Assembly (NCBI GenBank): GCA_017435385.1
Contig: JAFSFB010000005.1
Coordinates: 62,001-126,000 of the forward strand
Origin: Clostridia bacterium
GTDB taxonomy: Bacteria; Bacillota; Clostridia; Oscillospirales; Acutalibacteraceae
Length of the DNA stretch: 64,000 nt
Reading direction: 5' to 3'
A model generated the notes under the pieces. It did no database searches, was not told the DNA's origin, and worked only from the letters and a program-made list of their open reading frames with translations. The translations under genes were made by a program, and so were the position numbers. Positions 50,621 through 60,534 of this stretch are shown one piece after another. Position 1 is the stretch's first letter. Each line of letters opens with the position of its first letter.

Positions 50621-51385
50621 ATGGAAACAAAAGATATTATTCTTGAACTCAGAACGAAAAAAGGTTTATCACAGGATGAACTTGCCGAAAAGGTTTTTGT
50701 TACCCGCCAGGCGGTCAGCCGATGGGAGAACGGTGAAACAACGCCTAACACGGAAACTCTGAAGCTTTTATCAAAGCTGTTTGATGTTTCAATCAACACT
50801 CTTTTGGGCTCTCCAAGACAGCTTATATGCCAATGTTGCGGTATGCCGCTTGAAGACAGCAATATCAGCAAAGAAACTGACGGTGTTTTCAACGAGGAAT
50901 ACTGCAAATGGTGTTATGCAGACGGAGAATATATGTATCATGATATGGATGAACTGATAGATGTTTGCGTAACGCATATGGCAAGCGAAGAATTTTCTTC
51001 GGAACAGGCTCGTGCTTATATGAAAGATATGCTGCCGAAACTCAATTATTGGAAACAATACAAAAACCTCGACGGTGCAGAAAAGTTTGAGGAATTCAAA
51101 CAACAGCTCATCAGCGAATTCAATGATTTACATATCGAAGGAATGCCGAAGGTTGAAAAGCTTAATGCTCTCGTGGGCGGTTATATCAACCTCGAATACC
51201 GTCTTCCTAACGGAAAGACCGTAAAATTCCTTGATGACAATGCAACATATCTCGGAAATCAATTAGAATGTGAGTTTGGCGGCGACCGTTGTTTCGGCAT
51301 TGCCGCAAATATGGATTTTTTGCTTGTTTGCACATACGAAGAAAACGGTGAAAATCCTGAACTTGTTGTTTATAAGAAAAGATAG
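50621..51385 (+). CDS. XRE regulator with zinc-ribbon domain
   Basis: The 254-aa protein has an HTH (LRTKKGLSQDELAEKVFVTR, then QAVSRWENGETTPNTETLKL; residues 8-60). A putative zinc ribbon follows (CQCCGMPLED...CKWCYADGEY, about 67-110), as in zf-ribbon_6 proteins. A C-terminal beta domain (about 175-254) is unassigned. TGAGGTG precedes the ATG. It is likely a regulator responding to metal or a small molecule. Confidence 0.82.
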   Translation: METKDIILELRTKKGLSQDELAEKVFVTRQAVSRWENGETTPNTETLKLLSKLFDVSINTLLGSPRQLICQCCGMPLEDSNISKETDGVFNEEYCKWCYADGEYMYHDMDELIDVCVTHMASEEFSSEQARAYMKDMLPKLNYWKQYKNLDGAEKFEEFKQQLISEFNDLHIEGMPKVEKLNALVGGYINLEYRLPNGKTVKFLDDNATYLGNQLECEFGGDRCFGIAANMDFLLVCTYEENGENPELVVYKKR

Positions 51386-51415
51386 AAAAATTAGAAATTG
51401 CAGAGGATTGACAAG

Positions 51416-51760
51416 ATGCAATATAATATTGAGTTTTGGAACGCATTAGATGAATTGGTGAATAATTCTGAAATAATAATTGATAGACCAAAAGGAACTG
51501 CACATCCCAAGTATCCTGATTTCATTTATCGAGTTGATTATGGATATTTAAAGGATACATCATCTATGGATGGTGCAGGAATAGATGTGTGGGTAGGAAG
51601 TAGCGAAAAAAAGGTTGATGCAATAATGTGTATTGTTGATTTAATGAAGAAGGATTCAGAAATTAAAATGCTTATTGGATGCACAGAAGAAGAAAAGAAA
51701 ATAGTATACGAAACACATAATGAAACACAGTTTATGAAAGGCGTTTTAATACATCGATAA
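51416..51760 (+). CDS. Small inorganic-pyrophosphatase-like protein
   Basis: The 114-aa protein has YPDFIYRVDYGYLKDTSSMD and GAGIDVWVGSS, resembling the soluble pyrophosphatase active site (YGY...DG.G.DVWVG), and a C-terminal CIVDLMKKDSEIKMLIGCTE. It is shorter than the normal 170-aa enzyme, and several metal-binding Asp residues are lacking. It may be a divergent or degenerate member. AGAGGA precedes the ATG at 51416. Confidence 0.7.
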   Translation: MQYNIEFWNALDELVNNSEIIIDRPKGTAHPKYPDFIYRVDYGYLKDTSSMDGAGIDVWVGSSEKKVDAIMCIVDLMKKDSEIKMLIGCTEEEKKIVYETHNETQFMKGVLIHR

Positions 51761-51787
51761 ACTCCAATTTATCTAAATAAACACTCA

Positions 51788-51826
51788 AGGGAACAAACCG
51801 TATTTTTACAGTTTGTTCCCTCTTTT
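51788..51826 (+). terminator. Terminator between convergent genes
   Basis: AGGGAACAAAC / GTTTGTTCCCT (51788-51821) then CTTTTTATG. It serves the plus-strand pyrophosphatase-like gene. Confidence 0.85.
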
Positions 51827-52614
51827 TATGCCTCTATAAACTTTTGCTTCAGTTTTGCAAGTCTTTTGCCAACTGCACTATGAGTTTTAAATCCCATCTT
51901 CTCCGCTATTTCGGCTTGTGTCATATCGTTCATCGCATACATAAGAATGGTTTTGTCATCCTCACTCAGACTTCCCCAGAAATTCGCAAATCTTTCATTA
52001 GCAAAAACTATCTCGCTCACATCTTCCGCATAGGCGGTCTGCTCATCAATTTCATCTACGGATTCAACCGTAACCTTTGCCCTGCTGTGGTTCCATTTGC
52101 GGTCAAAATCCGCCGCAGGAAAATTCTGCTGTTTATGGCTGAAATCCTCGTGTGCCGGCACACTCTGAACAATACCCGCAAGCTCACTAAACTGCATAGT
52201 ATCCAAAGCGGTATCTATGCTTTTGGTTAAAAGCTCATCTGCTTTTTCTGTGTTACCAAAAGCCGACGAAAACTGCTCAATGATTTGTGCGGCACAGTCA
52301 GGATTTTCACAAATCAGCTTGTAAACCGCTTCGCTGACGACTTGAGATGTGCCGTTTCTGAGAAGCATAAGCGGATTTTCGTTTTTATCATAGCAGGATA
52401 TGTGACCTCTCAGCCCCTTCTCCCTTGCAAGCTCGTCCCACTTCTCATTAAAAATTGAAGTTACATATGCTATCTCGGCATTATCCTCGTGGTCAAGCTC
52501 ACCCTCACCGTAAACCTGTAACGTTGTAAAATCGTGAGTTTTGAAAAATTCAGACAGCTCCTCCATCGTCGGCAACCTGTCCGCATCAAGCCAAGTATTA
52601 TCGTCCTTATACAT
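51826..52614 (-). CDS. Protein with C-terminal sigma-70 region-4-like HTH
   Basis: The 262-aa protein has an acidic N-terminal part (residues 1-100). Its C-terminal HTH (FWGSLSEDDKTILMYAMNDM, TQAEIAEKMGFKTHSAVGKR) is like sigma region 4 or LuxR-type readers. No region 2 is present, so it is not a complete sigma factor. It is convergent with the preceding genes. AGGATAGGATG precedes the ATG. Confidence 0.7.
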   Translation of the reverse strand: MYKDDNTWLDADRLPTMEELSEFFKTHDFTTLQVYGEGELDHEDNAEIAYVTSIFNEKWDELAREKGLRGHISCYDKNENPLMLLRNGTSQVVSEAVYKLICENPDCAAQIIEQFSSAFGNTEKADELLTKSIDTALDTMQFSELAGIVQSVPAHEDFSHKQQNFPAADFDRKWNHSRAKVTVESVDEIDEQTAYAEDVSEIVFANERFANFWGSLSEDDKTILMYAMNDMTQAEIAEKMGFKTHSAVGKRLAKLKQKFIEA

Positions 52615-53016
52615 TCAACATCCTATCCTTTACCATAAATTACACAAACATTATACAGAACATTTGTTCTATTGTCAAGTGACTTTTTTGTATTTTATCA
52701 AGATAGTCATTCGTATTTCGGCATATTTTGTCGATTAGTCTGTTATCGATTTCACTTGTGTTTATGCACAAGTAAAATGTCGTTTCTTTGTGCAAAAGAT
52801 AGAAGTTTGAAAAATCCAAAAGTTTTTGCGTAACATTTCACGATTTTTGTCATATATATTTAAACAAGTTTTTATTTTATTTTTAAAAATATCTATTTTA
52901 AAACCATAAATCGATAAATTTCGTTGATTACTTTGGTGTTTTGTGATATATTTATTTTATATATTTATATATAAATAGGCAAATCTCCCATATTTTCAAG
53001 AAAGGAACACGAACAC
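52615..53016. other. Gene-free AT-rich leader of the defence operon
   Basis: No coding frame is credible. A hairpin ACTTGTG / CACAAGT lies near 52753-52772. The DNA from 52840 to 52980 is very AT-rich, with several TATATT/TATAAT-like words near 52955-52975, the likely promoter area. AAAGGAA precedes the next ATG at 53017. It separates the divergent sigma-like gene from the Mza-like operon. Confidence 0.55.
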
Positions 53017-53256
53017 ATGGCTCAGATCGATCTTAATAATATTAAAAAAATTGAAAAAAACCGTAATTTTATTCATGATAAAGTTTATACAACTTATACT
53101 GTTTTTTCTGACCTAGGAGACAAATACTTCCAATTAGATACTTACGGAAGGATTGATAGAGAAAATCCCGAAAAAATAAGTCAGTCAATTCAGCTTGATA
53201 GAGACACCGCAAAATTTCTTGTTAACCTGTTAATAAAGGAGTTTGACCTTAAATAA
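53017..53256 (+). CDS. 79-aa first gene of the Mza-like operon
   Basis: The small protein (starts MAQIDLNNIKKIEKNRNFIH; middle VFSDLGDKYFQLDTYGRIDR) has alternating beta and helix character and an acidic C-terminus. It is 15 bp upstream of the GHKL ATPase gene with a strong downstream GGAGG, so it is part of the same transcript. No family is recognised, and it is not among the core genes I recall for Mza systems. Confidence 0.65.
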   Translation: MAQIDLNNIKKIEKNRNFIHDKVYTTYTVFSDLGDKYFQLDTYGRIDRENPEKISQSIQLDRDTAKFLVNLLIKEFDLK

Positions 53257-53271
53257 TGGAGGTTCGTTAAT

Positions 53272-54738
53272 ATGAAGTTTACAGATATACCGCCTTACGC
53301 CCCTACATTGATGGAATCCACTCGTTCGATCGGATATTCTATTGAAGCGGCAATTGCCGATATTATTGACAACAGTATAGCTGCGTCAGCAACAAGAATA
53401 GATATCGATTTTTTCCCTATTGGAGAATCTTATATTGCGATACTTGATAATGGGTGTGGTATGTCTGAAGAAACTCTTGTTGCTGCTATGCAATATGGTA
53501 GCAAAGACCCCTTGATGGAACGTGATGAAAATGACTTGGGGCGCTATGGTTTAGGTATGAAAACTGCATCTCTTTCCCAATGTAGAGTTCTTACAGTAAT
53601 AACAAAACAAGGGAACAATGTGTCCGGCGCTCAGTGGAACTTAAATCATATAAAAAAGGCAAAAAGCTGGTCGCTTATTGTTCTTGAACCGAATGAGATT
53701 CAGACTTATCCTGGTTACGATAAATTGTCAACGTTGAATAGCGGAACGCTAGTTGTGTGGCAAGATTTAGATAAATTTGCAATAGGAGAAAACGATATTG
53801 CAGAAGCTTTTTCCAGAAAAATGACACTTATTCGAGAACACCTATCTCTCGTGTTCCACAGATATTTAAGCGGTGAAACAGGAATTAAAAAAATAGATAT
53901 CAGAATGAACAATTTGAGCATTGTTCCGAAAGATCCTTTCTTGTTTAAAAAAAGCACTCAGCTTATGGATGAAGAGACTATTATTGTCAGAGGTGATAAA
54001 GTCAGAGTTAAACCGTACATATTACCTCATATATCTAAACTGACGCAAAAAGAGCTTAAAGAATTAGGTGGAAAAGAAGGGTTGCGCAAACAACAAGGCT
54101 TTTATGTGTATCGTAACAAAAGATTACTTGTTTGGGGAACATGGTTCCGTCTGATGCGTCAAGGAGATTTATCAAAACTTGCTAGAGTTCAAGTTGATAT
54201 TCCAAACTCACTTGATGATCTTTGGACTTTAGATATAAAAAAATCGAAAGCCACTCCTCCAGAAGATGTAAAACGAAATCTTGCTGTTATAATAGAAAAA
54301 ATTTCAGAAGGTAGCAAACGGACTTGGACTTATAGGGGGAAAAAGGAGACCAGTGACGATATCATTCATCTGTGGAACAGGATGGTTTCTAGAGACGGTG
54401 GCATATTCTATGAAGTTAATCCTGATTATCCTATGATTGATGCGATTGTTAAAGAGTATCCTGAAATTCGTTCAAAGCTTGATTTGTTGTTGAAGCAAAT
54501 TAGCATATCACTGCCTTTGAATTCTCTCTATATAGATTTAACAAACGATGAAAAAATTGCTAACGAAAGCGACGTAGATGCAAAAGAAATAATCGAGCTG
54601 GTTAAAAATATTATCTTGCAACAATCGGACATATCAGAAAGATATGCCACGATAGAAGCGCTAAAATTAGCCGAGCCGTTTTGTATGTACGCTGAGGATA
54701 TTGACAAAGCATTAGAAAAAGGTGAGTTTAATGACTGA
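53272..54738 (+). CDS. GHKL ATPase (MutL/Hsp90-like) of a Mza-type defence system
   Basis: The 488-aa protein has the Bergerat ATP-binding fold at its N-terminus: EAAIADIIDNSIAA (N box, residues 25-38), DNGCGMS (G1) and GRYGLGMKTAS (G2 lid). A transducer-like domain follows (about 190-330), then a helical C-terminus. It corresponds to the MutL-like member of MutL-Z1-DUF4420-AIPR-Dcm clusters. GGAGG precedes the ATG. Its end overlaps the Z1 gene by 8 bases. Confidence 0.87.
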   Translation: MKFTDIPPYAPTLMESTRSIGYSIEAAIADIIDNSIAASATRIDIDFFPIGESYIAILDNGCGMSEETLVAAMQYGSKDPLMERDENDLGRYGLGMKTASLSQCRVLTVITKQGNNVSGAQWNLNHIKKAKSWSLIVLEPNEIQTYPGYDKLSTLNSGTLVVWQDLDKFAIGENDIAEAFSRKMTLIREHLSLVFHRYLSGETGIKKIDIRMNNLSIVPKDPFLFKKSTQLMDEETIIVRGDKVRVKPYILPHISKLTQKELKELGGKEGLRKQQGFYVYRNKRLLVWGTWFRLMRQGDLSKLARVQVDIPNSLDDLWTLDIKKSKATPPEDVKRNLAVIIEKISEGSKRTWTYRGKKETSDDIIHLWNRMVSRDGGIFYEVNPDYPMIDAIVKEYPEIRSKLDLLLKQISISLPLNSLYIDLTNDEKIANESDVDAKEIIELVKNIILQQSDISERYATIEALKLAEPFCMYAEDIDKALEKGEFND

Positions 54739-57511
54739 AAATATGCATTATATTGTGGATACAGTTACTGCAACAATTAACCGAAAATATGGAGATGAAC
54801 TTCCGACTTTAGAACAAATTAATGCTGAGTCAGAAATAATAAGAAAAGCTTTCTCTGCAATGTATCCAGTAAGTGATGACGATTTTGCTCAAATTCAAAA
54901 AGTACTTGCAACAAATATATTACATACAATTGGCGTTGCGCTAACTTTACGAGGACGAGACTCGGAACATCAATCATGGTATTATGTTCAGGAAAACGAC
55001 GGTTTTTATTGGAAAAGATATAAAACTTATTTAAAATCCGTCAAGCATTGGGGTATTGATGTTGTAAATCGTTTGAATAAAACTTCAAGTGATGTTATGG
55101 ACGATCTTGGTAATCCTAAAGATTACAATCGCCCATTTCAACGCAGAGGCTTGCTTCTCGGTGATGTTCAATCAGGAAAAACTGCAACATATACTGCCAT
55201 TTGCAACAAAGCCTCTGATGCTGGTTACAGAGTCATCATTGTTCTTGCTGGTATGATGGAAAACCTGCGTGTCCAAACTCAAGAGAGATTGGACGCTGAA
55301 TTTGTTGGTGTTGAAAGTAAATATACTCTTGATAAAAAAGCTGACAATGAAATAAAAAATAAACCTGTTGGTGTAGGAAAAATCCCTCCTAATAACCCAA
55401 ACAAGAGAATCGCTTGTTTTACGTCAGTTGCAACTGACTTCAATAAAACAACACTAAGAGCGTTAGGTTTAAGTTTACGAACATTGAACGGAACAGCTTT
55501 ATTTGTTGTTAAGAAAAACAAAAGTGTTCTTAATAATTTATACAAATGGTTAATGGAAAATAATGCAGATTATGAAAATGGTCTGATTGATCTTCCTTTG
55601 CTTCTTATTGATGACGAAGCAGATAATGCATCCGTTAACACTAACTCAGAAGAAAAAGATCCTACTGCAATCAATAAAGCAATAAGAAATATTCTTAATT
55701 GTTTTAAGCAGGCTTCATATTTAGGAATTACCGCCACACCATTCGCAAATATTTTTATCGATCCTGAGGCAGAAACAGACGAAGCTGCCAAGGATTTATT
55801 CCCTAAAGATTTTTTAACAGTTTTACCAACACCTGAATTGTATATTGGATCAGATAAAATTTTCGGTAATGGTGATGCTGATGATTGGGAAAAAGAAACG
55901 CCCCCAATAAGGTGTGAAGGAATATATGGCAAAGCAATAATCCCTATTAAAAACGAGGAACAAGATTCGTTTTTTGTGTTTAAGCACAAAAAAGATTTAG
56001 CGGATGATTTGTATGATATTCCTTATAGCATGAAACAGGCAATTCGTTATTTTATGTTAATAACAGCAATATCAGATCTTCGCAAGGACACAACAGAACA
56101 TCGTTCTATGCTAGTAAATGTTAGTCGTTTTACATTAGTACAAAACAAAACGGCAGATTTAATAGAAGATTATGTAGATGAAATAAAGGCAGATTTAGAG
56201 AACTACTCTTCTTTGTCGCTCAAAAAAGCAATGAAAATTAAAAATATTGCTCTGTTGTTCGAAACATGGAATGAGTACGATCTGGAAGAAGCTTCCGGTA
56301 TTAACTGGGAAACCTTCCTTAGAGACTATTTGTTCAAGTCTGTAAAACGTATAGAAGTACGCTCTGTTAACCAACAACACGGTGCATCATCCTTAAACTA
56401 CTTTGACTATAAAAATATTGGTATGCGAGTAATTGCTGTTGGTGGTAATAGTTTATCGAGAGGTCTTACTCTTGAAGGTCTGTGTGTAAGCTATTTCTAT
56501 AGGAATACAATGATGTATGATACTCTTCTTCAGATGGGAAGATGGTTTGGATATCGTCCAAATTATGATGATCTCTTTAAAGTGTGGATGGGTGAAGATG
56601 CTATCGACTGGTATGGTTATATTACAGACGCAGTTAACGAACTTAAGGACGAACTACGTAAAATGGAACGTCAGAATCAAACCCCTGAGGAGTTCGGACT
56701 AAAGGTAAGACAAGCTCCGGGATCACTACTTATAACCGCAAGAAACAAAATGCGTACGGCTACATCTGTCTCTCGCCCAATAACTGTTTCAGGTCGAATG
56801 ATTGAGACTCCAAGACTAAAAGGAGACAAAACCACGCTTAGTCAGAATGAAGATTTATGCCGTTCTTTTATCAAATCATTATCGGCAAATACCTCATATG
56901 AATATGACGCTAATACAAAATCGTATATTTGGCACAACATTCCTAAGAACATAGTTATTGATTTAGTTCGAGGTTTTTCAACGCATCCATGGAATCTCAA
57001 CTTCCAACCTATTGCTATAGCAGATTACATATATGGTGATAATAAAGCTCTTGATTATTGGGATGTTGCAATTCCTCAAGGTTCAGAAAATGCCATTAAA
57101 TTCGAACTTTTCGACGAAACAATAGAAATAAAGCCAGAAGGCAGACAATTAGAATGGGATAAAAGCATAACCAATCTTATTAGAGTTAACGGTCACCACG
57201 TTCGAGTTGGAACCGGCGGATGTTCGAAAATCGGTCTAAAAAAAGAAAAGATTGATGAATTACGAGCAAGTTGCAAAGCGAACAATGAAAAGGTAAACGA
57301 TAGAACTTATTTAATTAAGGACCGTAACCCCATAGCTCTTATTCATGTGTTAAAAAACACCTCGGAATCTCGAAAGCCAGAGGATCCTGACATTTTGTTT
57401 GCTCTTGGTCTTGGTTTCCCTAAGGATGGGCTTGATAGACAAGCTAACTATATGGTTAATGTCAACGAATTAAAGAATTGGGTTGATATTACCGATGAGG
57501 ACGATGAATAA
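54731..57511 (+). CDS. Z1-domain ATPase of the Mza-type system
   Basis: The 926-aa protein has Walker A GDVQSGKT (residues 144-151) and a DEA(D)-like LLIDDEADNAS. GITATPFANIF and GGNSLSRGLTLEGLCVSYFY with LQMGRWFGYRPNYDDL follow. These are superfamily-2-helicase-like motifs of the Z1 family. The start is ATG 54731, inside the end of the GHKL gene. It probably is the motor or energy-coupling part of the defence complex. Confidence 0.9.
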   Translation: MTENMHYIVDTVTATINRKYGDELPTLEQINAESEIIRKAFSAMYPVSDDDFAQIQKVLATNILHTIGVALTLRGRDSEHQSWYYVQENDGFYWKRYKTYLKSVKHWGIDVVNRLNKTSSDVMDDLGNPKDYNRPFQRRGLLLGDVQSGKTATYTAICNKASDAGYRVIIVLAGMMENLRVQTQERLDAEFVGVESKYTLDKKADNEIKNKPVGVGKIPPNNPNKRIACFTSVATDFNKTTLRALGLSLRTLNGTALFVVKKNKSVLNNLYKWLMENNADYENGLIDLPLLLIDDEADNASVNTNSEEKDPTAINKAIRNILNCFKQASYLGITATPFANIFIDPEAETDEAAKDLFPKDFLTVLPTPELYIGSDKIFGNGDADDWEKETPPIRCEGIYGKAIIPIKNEEQDSFFVFKHKKDLADDLYDIPYSMKQAIRYFMLITAISDLRKDTTEHRSMLVNVSRFTLVQNKTADLIEDYVDEIKADLENYSSLSLKKAMKIKNIALLFETWNEYDLEEASGINWETFLRDYLFKSVKRIEVRSVNQQHGASSLNYFDYKNIGMRVIAVGGNSLSRGLTLEGLCVSYFYRNTMMYDTLLQMGRWFGYRPNYDDLFKVWMGEDAIDWYGYITDAVNELKDELRKMERQNQTPEEFGLKVRQAPGSLLITARNKMRTATSVSRPITVSGRMIETPRLKGDKTTLSQNEDLCRSFIKSLSANTSYEYDANTKSYIWHNIPKNIVIDLVRGFSTHPWNLNFQPIAIADYIYGDNKALDYWDVAIPQGSENAIKFELFDETIEIKPEGRQLEWDKSITNLIRVNGHHVRVGTGGCSKIGLKKEKIDELRASCKANNEKVNDRTYLIKDRNPIALIHVLKNTSESRKPEDPDILFALGLGFPKDGLDRQANYMVNVNELKNWVDITDEDDE

Positions 57512-57512
57512 T

Positions 57513-58430
57513 ATGACAATTAATGAATTGCAAAACAAATGGGAAATGACTTCTCCTTATTCCGGAGGATTTCTTTTAGTTTCAGGAAATCATCCTCTTT
57601 GTTTTCACGTAGGATACTACGGTGAGCAAATGTGTTTTATGGTGCTAAACACAGGAAAAATAACCAATATTAATTCATCTAAAGCAATTTCTGCATCTTG
57701 TGTTAAAACCGAAGACCAAAAATATGCACTAAGTTTTTTACTTAACTTCGAATCATTAAGCGAATTGTTTGTGAAGCTTTGCTGGGATTTGATCGATTTT
57801 TCAAAAGAATCTCCCAAACCAGTAGATAGCATATTATCAAGATTCAACAGTTGGATACGATTGTTTCAGAAAAAAGGTGACGACTTGTTATCTCCATCTA
57901 GTCAAAAGGGGCTTATTGGTGAGCTACTGTTTCTCCAAGAATCAATCAAATCAACAGGTGCCGAAGCCAGTCTAAAAGCATGGGTTGGACCAGAAGGATG
58001 CGACCAAGATTTTATTTTTAGCAACTTGTGGTGTGAAATAAAAACAACTACCATTGCATCAGAAACAGTTTCAATTTCATCTTTACAACAACTTGGCCGT
58101 AATGATTCCGGAAAACTAATTGTTTATTTCATGGATAAAACTACATCGGACGGTGCACAAACCATATCTTTACCTGAGGTAATTGAAAAAACCACTGTGC
58201 TTTTAGAAAACGATCATTTAATGGATATTCTTTCGTGCAAGTTAGCTATGTATGGATATTATTCAAAAGATGCTGAGCGATACAAAGATGTTCGTTATAG
58301 AATGAGCGAAAAGCGAACCTACAAAGTAAATTGTGATTTCCCTAAGTTAACCAAAAACGATGTTCCTTGTGGAATTCTAAATGCAAAATATGAGTTGGAA
58401 CTGTCTGCGATAGATGCGTATAAAATTTAA
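57513..58430 (+). CDS. PD-(D/E)XK-motif protein (DUF4420)
   Basis: The 305-aa protein has KGLIGELLFLQESIKSTGAE and GCDQDFIFSNLWCEIKTTTI: Asp-Phe-x-Phe...C-E-I-K is the D...ExK nuclease core. It starts one base after the Z1 stop; the ATG at 57513 is preferred over 57504 on spacing from GAGGA. It is the probable nuclease of the Mza-type system. Confidence 0.87.
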   Translation: MTINELQNKWEMTSPYSGGFLLVSGNHPLCFHVGYYGEQMCFMVLNTGKITNINSSKAISASCVKTEDQKYALSFLLNFESLSELFVKLCWDLIDFSKESPKPVDSILSRFNSWIRLFQKKGDDLLSPSSQKGLIGELLFLQESIKSTGAEASLKAWVGPEGCDQDFIFSNLWCEIKTTTIASETVSISSLQQLGRNDSGKLIVYFMDKTTSDGAQTISLPEVIEKTTVLLENDHLMDILSCKLAMYGYYSKDAERYKDVRYRMSEKRTYKVNCDFPKLTKNDVPCGILNAKYELELSAIDAYKI

Positions 58431-58441
58431 GGAGAACTATT

Positions 58442-60523
58442 ATGGATGTTTATGATTTCCATAAGGATTTTTTAGAGGAAATAAAAGCTACGGCTGCTAC
58501 TGAAGGTGCCGGCTCTAACGCAGCGTTTGTAAGCGTTGCAACCAATTATTTAATAAACGCTGAAGTTTTATCAGATTTTATTCCTGCTTTTTATTTAGGT
58601 ACAGGAAAAAAGAATCGAAAAATTCGTGTGGACGGTTATGTCTTAGATGAATTTGATTTGACATTTAATCTTATTATTGCTGATTATACTGGCGATGAGA
58701 CTAGAGAAACTATAACCAAATCTGTAGCAACGACTCAATTTGAAAGACTTTTATATTTTGTTGAAGAAGTATATGAAAGTAAGTTGAGAAAAGAAGTTGA
58801 GCCTAGCACTCCTGCCTCGGATTTGGTAGAGTCTTTATGTTTAAACAAAGAACGCATACGTAAGTTTCGTTTAATTTTACTTACTGATGGCTTTATGAGC
58901 AATCGTATAAGTGAAATTGAAGCAAAATCATATAATGGTATTCCCGTTGAATATCAAATATGGGATATTGATCGAATCTATCGAGTTTGTTTTTCAGATC
59001 TTGGACGCCAAGACATAGAAATTGATTTCAAAGCATACACAGATGGAAAAGGCATTCCGTGTTTGGAAGCTAGCAGTGCAAACAGTGAAGATTACAAAAG
59101 CTATTTGTGTATCATTCCCGGAACCACACTTGCAGATATTTATGATTATTATGGTAGCCAGTTGCTTGAAGGAAATGTTCGTTCTTTTCTGTCTACGAAA
59201 GTTGCAGTTAATAAAAAGATTAGAGAAACTATTCTCAGAATTCCTCAAAACTTTTTCGCATATAACAATGGTGTTTCAGCGACTGCAATGAATTTACACA
59301 TAGAAACCACACCTGAAGGTAGATTCATTACCTATGCAAAAGATTTTCAAATTATTAATGGTGGACAAACAACCGCTTCTCTTTCTAATGCTAGATATAA
59401 AGACAATGCTGATTTAAGCCCAATCTACGTGCAAATGAAATTAACTGAAGTGGATTCCAATGCAGACAAAGCTAGTGATTTGATACGTAATATTTCACGT
59501 TCATCAAATAGCCAAAACAAAGTAAGTGATGCAGACTTCTTTGCAACACATCCGTTCCATATTAGAATTGAGCAAATCTCAAGAAGAGTTTTCGCTCCCG
59601 CATCCGGTGGGGCTCAGTATGAAACCAAGTGGTTCTATGAACGTGCTCGTGGGCAATACCTGCAAGCTCAAATGCATATGACCAAATCACAAAAAGAAAA
59701 ATTTACAGCCCAAAACCCTAAAAAGCAAGTAATAACGAAAACAGATCTTGCAAAATACAGAAATTCTTGGGCTGGAATTCCTCATGTGGTTAGTAAAGGT
59801 GCTCAGACAAACTTTATGAAATTTGCTGAACTGATAGATGACAGTTGGAACAAAACTGATACATCATTTAACGATAAGTACTTTAAGGATTCTGTTTCCT
59901 TAGCAATTCTATTCAAACATACAGAATGGATTGTCTCGCATCAGCCGTGGTTTGAACAAGGATATCGTGCGAACATTGTAACTTATTCTATAGCTTTGTT
60001 ACACAAACTTATCGTTAATCAGTTTAAAAATATGGATTTAGATTTGCAACTTATCTGGAACAGACAACAAGTTCCAGATGTTGTTACAAACGAGCTTGTA
60101 AAAATTACGAAGTATGTTTTTGAGACAATTACAGATCCCAACAGAGGAACAATTAACGTAACACAGTGGTGTAAACGAGATGCTTGTTGGGAGTCAGTGA
60201 AAAAATGTCCTTTAAAACTTTCTCCTGAAATACAGAAAGTTTTATTAAGCAAAGAAGACACAAAATCTGCCGAGAAAGAGGCTCGACAAGACCAAAAGTT
60301 AATTTCTGATGTTGAGGCACAGGCAAAAGTCTTGGAACTTGGAGCTGAATATTGGAAGAAAGTATATGATTTTTTTAACATTAAAAAGTTAAATATGTCT
60401 CCCGATCAAGCAAAAGCGATGACATATGCACTGAAAATTCCGACTCAATTCCCAAGTGCATACCAAAGTGTACAACTACTTTTGCTTTTGGAAACAGCAA
60501 AGTCAAACGGTTTTAAGGCATAA
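58442..60523 (+). CDS. AIPR-family protein
   Basis: The 693-aa protein contains the abortive-infection-phage-resistance signature: FFAYNNGVSATAMNL near residue 275 and FQIINGGQTTASLSNARY near 300. IRNISRSSNSQNKVSDADFF follows. AIPR proteins accompany R-M-like defence modules; the activity is unproven. AAGGAG precedes the ATG. It is fourth in the core order of the operon. Confidence 0.9.
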   Translation: MDVYDFHKDFLEEIKATAATEGAGSNAAFVSVATNYLINAEVLSDFIPAFYLGTGKKNRKIRVDGYVLDEFDLTFNLIIADYTGDETRETITKSVATTQFERLLYFVEEVYESKLRKEVEPSTPASDLVESLCLNKERIRKFRLILLTDGFMSNRISEIEAKSYNGIPVEYQIWDIDRIYRVCFSDLGRQDIEIDFKAYTDGKGIPCLEASSANSEDYKSYLCIIPGTTLADIYDYYGSQLLEGNVRSFLSTKVAVNKKIRETILRIPQNFFAYNNGVSATAMNLHIETTPEGRFITYAKDFQIINGGQTTASLSNARYKDNADLSPIYVQMKLTEVDSNADKASDLIRNISRSSNSQNKVSDADFFATHPFHIRIEQISRRVFAPASGGAQYETKWFYERARGQYLQAQMHMTKSQKEKFTAQNPKKQVITKTDLAKYRNSWAGIPHVVSKGAQTNFMKFAELIDDSWNKTDTSFNDKYFKDSVSLAILFKHTEWIVSHQPWFEQGYRANIVTYSIALLHKLIVNQFKNMDLDLQLIWNRQQVPDVVTNELVKITKYVFETITDPNRGTINVTQWCKRDACWESVKKCPLKLSPEIQKVLLSKEDTKSAEKEARQDQKLISDVEAQAKVLELGAEYWKKVYDFFNIKKLNMSPDQAKAMTYALKIPTQFPSAYQSVQLLLLLETAKSNGFKA

Positions 60524-60534
60524 GGAGAAATATA